A stretch of DNA of 64,000 bases from Rhodococcus sp. OK519 (GTDB lineage: Bacteria > Actinomycetota > Actinomycetes > Mycobacteriales > Mycobacteriaceae): the NCBI RefSeq assembly GCF_003051005.1, contig NZ_QAOW01000008.1, positions 124,001 to 188,000 of the forward strand, given 5' to 3'. The notes beneath the pieces were generated by a model that did not search any database, had not been told where the DNA came from, and saw only the letters and a program-made list of their open reading frames with translations. Each line of letters begins with the position of its first letter. The first letter of the stretch is position 1. Of the stretch, positions 59,376 to 64,000 are shown piece by piece. Made by a program: the position numbers and the translations under genes.

Positions 59376-59780
59376 ATGCCGCCCACCGATCCCCTGACCA
59401 GTGCCCGGATGCGGGCGCAGCGCCGACGCGACACCGCGCCGGAGGTGGCGCTGCGCCGCGAACTGCACCGCCGTGGGGCGCGATTCTTCGTCGACCGGGC
59501 ACCGCTGCGCGGACTGCGGCGCCGCGCCGATCTCGTCTTCCCCCGCAAGCGCGTCGCCGTCTACGTCGACGGCTGTTTCTGGCACAGCTGCCCGCAGCAC
59601 GCGACCGCCCCCAAGAACAACGCCCAGTGGTGGGCGGACAAGTTGGCCGCCAACGTCATTCGCGACCGCGACACCGACACCCGGCTCGAGGCGGCGGGCT
59701 GGACCGTCGTCCGGATCTGGGAACACGAGGATCCGACGGAAGCCGCAGATCGGGTGCAAACGGCCCTGTCCCACACGTGA
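59376..59780 (+). CDS. vsr: Very short patch repair endonuclease
   Basis: 134 residues. Vsr nicks beside T:G mismatches produced by deamination of 5-methylcytosine at the sites of a Dcm-type methylase. The family pattern is present: RMRAQRRRDTAPEVALRRELHRRGARFF, LRGLRRRADLVFPRKRVAVYVDGCFWHSCPQHATAPKNNAQWWADKLAANVIRDRDTDTRL. ATG at 59376 was preferred to one nine bases earlier because the ribosome site (GCGAGG) is then correctly spaced. Immediately follows the methyltransferase gene, so the two act on the same motif: one methylates, the other repairs. Confidence 0.93.
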   Translation: MPPTDPLTSARMRAQRRRDTAPEVALRRELHRRGARFFVDRAPLRGLRRRADLVFPRKRVAVYVDGCFWHSCPQHATAPKNNAQWWADKLAANVIRDRDTDTRLEAAGWTVVRIWEHEDPTEAADRVQTALSHT

Positions 59781-59840
59781 TCGGTCTCGAATCGGCCGCG
59801 AAACCACCGTGGCCGTCGGCTTTTTCTTAGGCTCTTCGAC

Positions 59841-60671
59841 ATGAGGATCCTCGTCGCGGGCGCCGGGGGCGTCGTCGGACTGCCACTGACCCGGGAACTG
59901 ATCGCGCAGGGCCACGAGGTGGTGGGCACCTCGCGCAACCCCGACACGCGTCCCGAATTGCGCGACGCGGGCGCCACCGTCTTGCGTCTGGACGCCTTCG
60001 ACGCCGCCTCGGTCGATCATGCCGTCGCCGAGGCCCGCCCCGACGCCGTCATCCACCAACTCACCGATCTGTCCGCGGTCGACCTCGAGGCGAACGCCGC
60101 CCTGCGCACCGTCGGTACTCGCAACCTCGTCGACGCGATGCGCCGCTACGGCGTCGACCGGCTCGTCACCCAGAGCATCGCCTGGTTGTATGCCGACGGG
60201 GAGGGCCTCGCCGACGAAACCGTGCCGCTGATGACGCCGGACGGGCCGGTAGCGCGAACCGTCGAGGGAGTGGTGGCGATGGAGCACGCGTCCGCGGAGA
60301 TCCCCAACCACGTGATCCTGCGCTACGGAAAGCTGTACGGACCGGGCACGTGGTACTCCCCCGACGGCGACTTCGGCCGCGCCGCCCGCGACGGCGTGTT
60401 CGCCGGCAATGGGGTCGAGAGCTTCCTGCACATCACCGACACCGTCGCACCCACCGTCGCCGCGCTCTCCTGGCCGTCCGGGATCGTGAACGTCGTCGAC
60501 GACGAGCCCGCCGGGCCGGACACCTGGGTGCCGACCTTCTGCCGCTGGGTGGGCGCCCAGGTTCCGACCGGGCTCGGCCCGGGCAACGGCCGGGGGGCGT
60601 CGAATGCGAAGGCCCGCAACCTCGGCTGGGTACCGCAATACGCGTCGTGGCGGATAGGAATGTCCGGCTGA
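59841..60671 (+). CDS. NAD(P)-dependent epimerase/dehydratase
   Basis: 276 residues of the extended SDR family. The Rossmann start is ILVAGAGGVVGLPLTRELI, and the rest reads GHEVVGTSRN, the NADP-binding arginine, DAVIHQLTDLSAVDL, then TVGTRNLVDAMRRYGVDRLVTQSIAWLYADGEGLADE. The usual catalytic YxxxK is not clear: the tyrosine/lysine region reads VILRYGKLYGPGT. It resembles NAD-epimerase-like proteins of actinobacteria without a known substrate. ATG at 59841. Confidence 0.85.
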   Translation: MRILVAGAGGVVGLPLTRELIAQGHEVVGTSRNPDTRPELRDAGATVLRLDAFDAASVDHAVAEARPDAVIHQLTDLSAVDLEANAALRTVGTRNLVDAMRRYGVDRLVTQSIAWLYADGEGLADETVPLMTPDGPVARTVEGVVAMEHASAEIPNHVILRYGKLYGPGTWYSPDGDFGRAARDGVFAGNGVESFLHITDTVAPTVAALSWPSGIVNVVDDEPAGPDTWVPTFCRWVGAQVPTGLGPGNGRGASNAKARNLGWVPQYASWRIGMSG

Positions 60672-60699
60672 CGGTTCCGCGGTCGGCGTCCGGCTGCGG

Positions 60700-61365
60700 T
60701 CATCCGAGGGATCGCAGATAGACGAGCGTCGCCTGTACCCGCCGGTCGCCGTCCTCCAACGGCAGCTTCGAGAAGATGGATCCGATGTGCTTGCGCACCG
60801 CGGCCTCGGACACCGTCAACCGTTGCGCGATGCCGGAGTTCGTGTGCCCCTCCGCGACCAGTGCGAGCACCTCCCGCTCGCGGGGCGTGAGGGCTGCGAG
60901 CGGCCCCCGGCTCCTGGTCGCCTTCACGAGCGCGCGCACGACGTCCGGGTCGATGATCGCCTCACCACGAGCCACCCGGGCAACCGCTTCGAGGAACTGG
61001 CGAACGTGCCCGACACGTTCCTTCAGGAGATACCCGACGCCGCCCTCTGCAGCGTCACCGAGCAGCTCGTCCAGATACGCCACCGAGACATACTGCGAAA
61101 GAACGACAATGGGTAGTTTCGGCTGCAACTTCCGGATCGCGGCCGCTGCCCTCAGTCCGTCGTCCGTATTGGTGGGGGGCATCCGGACATCAGTGACGAC
61201 GACGTCCGGCCCGTACGCCTCCCACGCATGCAGGAGCGTCGGCGCATCGCCCACTGCTGCGCACACGTCGTGTCCGGCAGAGGCGAGCACACTCTCCACT
61301 CCCGCCCTCAGCAGCGGGCTGTCCTCCGCGAGAACTATTCGTAGCGGCCGTTCCGTCGATGTCAC
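60700..61365 (-). CDS. NarL/LuxR-type response regulator
   Basis: 221 residues: a receiver domain (RIVLAEDSPLLRAGVESVLASAG, phosphorylated aspartate in VVVTDVRMP, lysine in YLLKERV) and a LuxR DNA-binding domain (LTPREREVLALVAEGHTNSGIAQRLTVSEAAVRKHIGSIFSKL). GTG at 61365 overlaps the histidine kinase stop (GTGA). It is the third gene of an operon: CPBP protease, kinase, regulator. The target genes are not identifiable from the window. Confidence 0.93.
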   Translation of the reverse strand: MTSTERPLRIVLAEDSPLLRAGVESVLASAGHDVCAAVGDAPTLLHAWEAYGPDVVVTDVRMPPTNTDDGLRAAAAIRKLQPKLPIVVLSQYVSVAYLDELLGDAAEGGVGYLLKERVGHVRQFLEAVARVARGEAIIDPDVVRALVKATRSRGPLAALTPREREVLALVAEGHTNSGIAQRLTVSEAAVRKHIGSIFSKLPLEDGDRRVQATLVYLRSLG

Positions 61366-62567
61366 ACCGGGCACTCCATTCGGACGACCGTCGGACCTCC
61401 GACGGGACTTGTCACAGTGAGGATTCCGTCGAGAGCTCCGAGCCGTCCACGCAGTCTGTCGAGGCCGCCGCCTGCGGTGAACTGCGCACCTCCACCCCCG
61501 TCGTCGGTGACGCTCAACAGCCATGTGTTCGCGACCCGATCACCACGGACGGCGACGTGCCGTGCCCCGGCATGCCGAACGGCATTCGTCAGCGCCTCGG
61601 AGACAAGGACGTACGACATGTGTTCGACGGGTGGCGGTAGCCGCTGATCGGCCGCACCGTCGAGTTCCACGTCGACGTCGAGGGGGATGTCGGCGACCAG
61701 ATCCACCAGGGCGGGGGCGAGGCCGCGTTCGATCAGCGCCCGCGGCGAGTACCCGAGCAGCACGGCCCGCAGCTCCGCGAGGGTCTCGTCCACCTGTCGG
61801 TGCGCGTCGGCGGCGAGACGGCCGGCGGGTCCGTCGGAATCGGCCGCCTCGGCCAGTCCGAGGCTCATCGACAGAGCGACCAGCCGATGCTGAACCCTGT
61901 CGTGCAGCTCCGACTCGAGCAGAGCACGCTCGGAACCCTCGGCATCGAGGAGTTCGGACCGGCTCGTCTCGAGGCGAGCCGCCTCCCGACGCCAGGGGTC
62001 GGCGTCGAACGTGAGGAGCCGCCGGGCCACCCCGGACTCGGCCATACCCCAGGCCCCGACCCCGAACGACAAGAGCATCGCGATCACCAACCCCGCCAGC
62101 GCCAGTCCCCAAGCACCCGAACTTGTTTCGATGGTCCAGGATCCGAGTTCGAAGTAGTCGTCGCGGACGACGACAGGCGCGGCGAGCAGAATGCCGACGA
62201 CGGCGACGCCGAAGACCGCGAGGAGTCCGGCGAGACCGCCGGAGATGGCTGCAACCAGGACGTAGGCGACGTGCCGGGCAGTGGGCAGCCGCTGTTCGTC
62301 CGCGGACGCCCGCACGTCGGATTCCACGCGCATCGCAAGGGCCGGGTCGATCAGCCGCAACCGTGCACAGTGCGCACGCAGCATCGGTTCCCACAGCGCC
62401 GTCCGCAGTCGACGCGTGAGCCCCAGCAGCAGGATCGGGACGACGCCGATCACGGCGACACACGAGAGGACACCGGCGACGACGAGGCACGTGAGAGAGC
62501 GCCACGGCCACTGGGTGACGAGGTACCGGGGGCCGGACCGCACGGCCTCCGACACACTCCCCGTCAC
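61362..62567 (-). CDS. Sensor histidine kinase (NarL family)
   Basis: 401 residues. Four hydrophobic helices lie in the N-terminal half (LTCLVVAGVLSCVAVIGVVPILLLGL, VAYVLVAAISGGLAGLLAVFGVAVVGILLAAPV, GAWGLALAGLVIAMLLSFGVGAW). The dimerisation/phosphoacceptor box of the HisKA_3 type is LLESELHDRVQHRLVALSMSLGLA (histidine in ELHDRVQ), followed by the ATPase N-box SEALTNAVRHAGA and the G-box TDDGGGG and GGGLDRLRGRLGAL. The GTG at 62567 overlaps the CPBP stop, and its stop overlaps the regulator GTG. The signal sensed is unknown; the fused order with a CPBP protease hints at an envelope cue. Confidence 0.93.
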   Translation of the reverse strand: MTGSVSEAVRSGPRYLVTQWPWRSLTCLVVAGVLSCVAVIGVVPILLLGLTRRLRTALWEPMLRAHCARLRLIDPALAMRVESDVRASADEQRLPTARHVAYVLVAAISGGLAGLLAVFGVAVVGILLAAPVVVRDDYFELGSWTIETSSGAWGLALAGLVIAMLLSFGVGAWGMAESGVARRLLTFDADPWRREAARLETSRSELLDAEGSERALLESELHDRVQHRLVALSMSLGLAEAADSDGPAGRLAADAHRQVDETLAELRAVLLGYSPRALIERGLAPALVDLVADIPLDVDVELDGAADQRLPPPVEHMSYVLVSEALTNAVRHAGARHVAVRGDRVANTWLLSVTDDGGGGAQFTAGGGLDRLRGRLGALDGILTVTSPVGGPTVVRMECPV

Positions 62568-63436
62568 AGCTCCACCCCCGGCTTCCGGCGCTCACGCATC
62601 ATCGACGCCCCGACGATGCAGGCGACGACCGGAACGTAGGCAGCGCACATGAGGAGAGTAACGGCACTCGCGTGACCGCCCGAGCCGACGAGACGCTCGA
62701 GACCCACTGCCACCACGAGGTTGCTGCCGCCGTGCAGGATCGCGGACGGCCACACCGATCCGCTACGGCTCCACAGCCAACCGATCACGAACTCCAGCAG
62801 CACCGACAGCGGAATCCACAGCAGCATCGCGATCACGGCGTCGGTTGCCGTACCCCCGGCGCCGAAGTACCCCACCCAGGGCAACGGCCAGTGCCACACA
62901 CCCCAGATCAACCCGGTCGCGAAGGTGGTTGCAACCGGCCTGCCCGGCACGAGCCGATCCCTCAGGTACGCGGTCCAACCGAATTCCTCTCCCCAGAACA
63001 CGGGCGCGGCCGCCACCGGCACGACCAGTGCGAACGCCACGAAGGCCAGATCGTCTCCACCGAACCGCCACCCGGCGACGTCCCACACCCCCGTTGCCGC
63101 CGCCAGCGCCGACGCGATCCCGAGAAGCCCGATCGGCAGCAGCGCGGCGATCACGTAGGAGGACCACGCGGCGGAGACTCGCGGCCTCAGCCCCGCGTCG
63201 GCGAACCCCTCGCGAGTGATCCAGCGGCGCGTGACGATCGCGGCGAGAGCGGGCACGAAGGCAGCGGTGAGCAACTGGACGATCGGGTCGTCGAGCGAGG
63301 ACCCGGCCGTCCACACGATCGCCCACGGTATCCAGGACGCCCCGAAGGCGAGGACGAGGAACCAGACGATTCCGCGGCGGCGCAGCGACTCGTCGCGGGC
63401 GGTTACCGGCTCGGGAACAGATGGCGCAGTAGTCAT
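62564..63436 (-). CDS. CPBP-family intramembrane metalloprotease
   Basis: 290 residues, about eight membrane helices. The CPBP/Abi motifs are present: WGEEFGWTAYLRDRL (first motif, EE...R), LIWGVWHWPL (second, histidine), and ILHGGSNLVVAV (third, histidine/asparagine). The family includes type II CAAX proteases and bacteriocin self-immunity proteins; whether it cleaves a signalling protein here is unknown. ATG at 63436. It leads a coupled operon with a histidine kinase and response regulator through a GTGA overlap. Confidence 0.92.
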   Translation of the reverse strand: MTTAPSVPEPVTARDESLRRRGIVWFLVLAFGASWIPWAIVWTAGSSLDDPIVQLLTAAFVPALAAIVTRRWITREGFADAGLRPRVSAAWSSYVIAALLPIGLLGIASALAAATGVWDVAGWRFGGDDLAFVAFALVVPVAAAPVFWGEEFGWTAYLRDRLVPGRPVATTFATGLIWGVWHWPLPWVGYFGAGGTATDAVIAMLLWIPLSVLLEFVIGWLWSRSGSVWPSAILHGGSNLVVAVGLERLVGSGGHASAVTLLMCAAYVPVVACIVGASMMRERRKPGVEL

Positions 63437-63509
63437 ACCTCCACTTCACGGCGACGAACACCGAAATGCTGTAGCCCACGAGACCGTCTCGAGGTAGCGC
63501 ACGCGCTAC

Positions 63510-63965
63510 CTAAACGCCGAAGCGGCGGCGCAACCGCCGGTGTCGGTGGGCGAACAAGCCGCGCACCACGACCCCCAGGACGGGCGTCAGGAACGGCAGT
63601 CGAGCTTCGAGAGTGACACGATCGCGCACCACGGTGCGGCCGGCACCGGCGGGAGTCAGGCTCCGCTCGTGCTCCCAGCGCCGCATGGTCAACATCGTCG
63701 ATCTCTCGTGGAAGCGCTGCCCCGGAACCAATTCCGCGATGGTGAGCGCGTCGTACTCGAAGGGCAGGACACCGAACAGACGCAACCACGCTCGGCCCAG
63801 CGGGACGCCGATCGGCACGGTCGCGATGGTGACGGGCCCGAGTCGACGGGGAATGCTCATCGTCATCCAGGGACGCAACTCGTCGTTGATGCCCTCGGGA
63901 GTCACCACGCGCGCCCACACACGATCGGCGGACGCCGCGACGACCGACTCCCTCTCGATGATCAT
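63510..63965 (-). CDS. SRPBCC-family protein
   Basis: 151 residues of the START-like fold used for binding hydrophobic ligands: IIERESVVAASADRVWARVVTPEGINDELRPWMTMSIP, FEYDALTIAELVPGQRFHERSTMLTMRRWEHERSLTPAGAGRTVVRDRVTLEAR, and the closing LFAHRHRRLRRRFG. Such proteins often have polyketide-cyclase-like names, but function is not determined. ATG at 63965 was chosen; a GTG at 63983 adds six residues. The window ends 35 bases beyond. Confidence 0.85.
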   Translation of the reverse strand: MIIERESVVAASADRVWARVVTPEGINDELRPWMTMSIPRRLGPVTIATVPIGVPLGRAWLRLFGVLPFEYDALTIAELVPGQRFHERSTMLTMRRWEHERSLTPAGAGRTVVRDRVTLEARLPFLTPVLGVVVRGLFAHRHRRLRRRFGV

Positions 63966-64000
63966 GCCCTCATGATGCCCCACCGTGCGAGTCCGAACCG

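Overview
The window reads as chromosomal DNA of a mycolic-acid actinomycete, most likely Rhodococcus or a close relative (Mycobacteriales). The grounds are high G+C throughout, frequent GTG starts, Lsr2, an F420-type PPOX flavoprotein, a mycofactocin-type SDR, an actinobacterial TadA partner protein, MMPL and heterodimeric ABC exporters, and many start/stop overlaps (ATGA, GTGA). I cannot name the species. No plasmid, phage, insertion sequence or CRISPR array was seen.

Layout. 0.3-4.1 kb: a secreted lipoprotein, an AraC regulator coupled to a mycothiol-type DinB/maleylpyruvate isomerase-like protein, and a stand-alone cytochrome c oxidase subunit I gene. 4.3-8.4 kb: gluQ, a proline-rich membrane protein, yhhQ and tgt, which together make up queuosine salvage and tRNA(Asp) glutamyl-queuosine formation. 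8.4-15.2 kb: a methyltransferase, a DUF1206 protein, a D-aminoacylase-type amidohydrolase, a cold-shock gene behind a long leader that holds a small ORF, two MerR regulators, and a PPOX protein. 15.4-19.2 kb: a tightly coupled quinol nitric oxide reductase operon with a four-cysteine membrane protein and a slipin. 19.4-27.3 kb: a glutaryl-CoA dehydrogenase-like enzyme, a two-subunit ABC exporter, and an MMPL pump with its TetR regulator.

27.4-30.4 kb: a methyltransferase, an Rrf2 regulator, a fatty-acid hydroxylase-type membrane enzyme and a YceI protein. 30.4-34.5 kb: an accessory-looking patch with sparse coding: a SnoaL-like protein, a solitary peptide-binding lipoprotein and a LysR regulator. 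34.6-40.2 kb: a MerR/DNA sliding clamp fusion, an MFS exporter with a MarR regulator, a DUF4352 protein, an unrecognised protein next to lsr2, and a 33-codon gene with its own terminator. 40.2-47 kb: a broken DUF3618 gene, a YihY/BrkB membrane protein, a glycosyltransferase, a HAD phosphatase, a cupin remnant, a GlcG-like protein, a flavin monooxygenase and an SDR. 47-51.2 kb: a 38-codon gene sharing its terminator with tRNA-Ser(CGA), CsbD, tadA and its partner, tyrA, and an amidase. 51.3-57.1 kb: an orphan regulator, a glycolipid-binding-fold protein, membrane proteins, and a ClpC-like ATPase without the ClpP-docking loop. 57.1-64 kb: a MarR-GNAT fusion under a perfect palindrome, a C5 DNA methyltransferase with vsr, an epimerase, a CPBP protease/histidine kinase/response regulator operon, and an SRPBCC protein.

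Gene identities come from motifs and remembered family sequences; no database search was made. Starts were moved from the longest reading frame where a Shine-Dalgarno, an overlap with the upstream stop, or the family's N-terminus argued for it.
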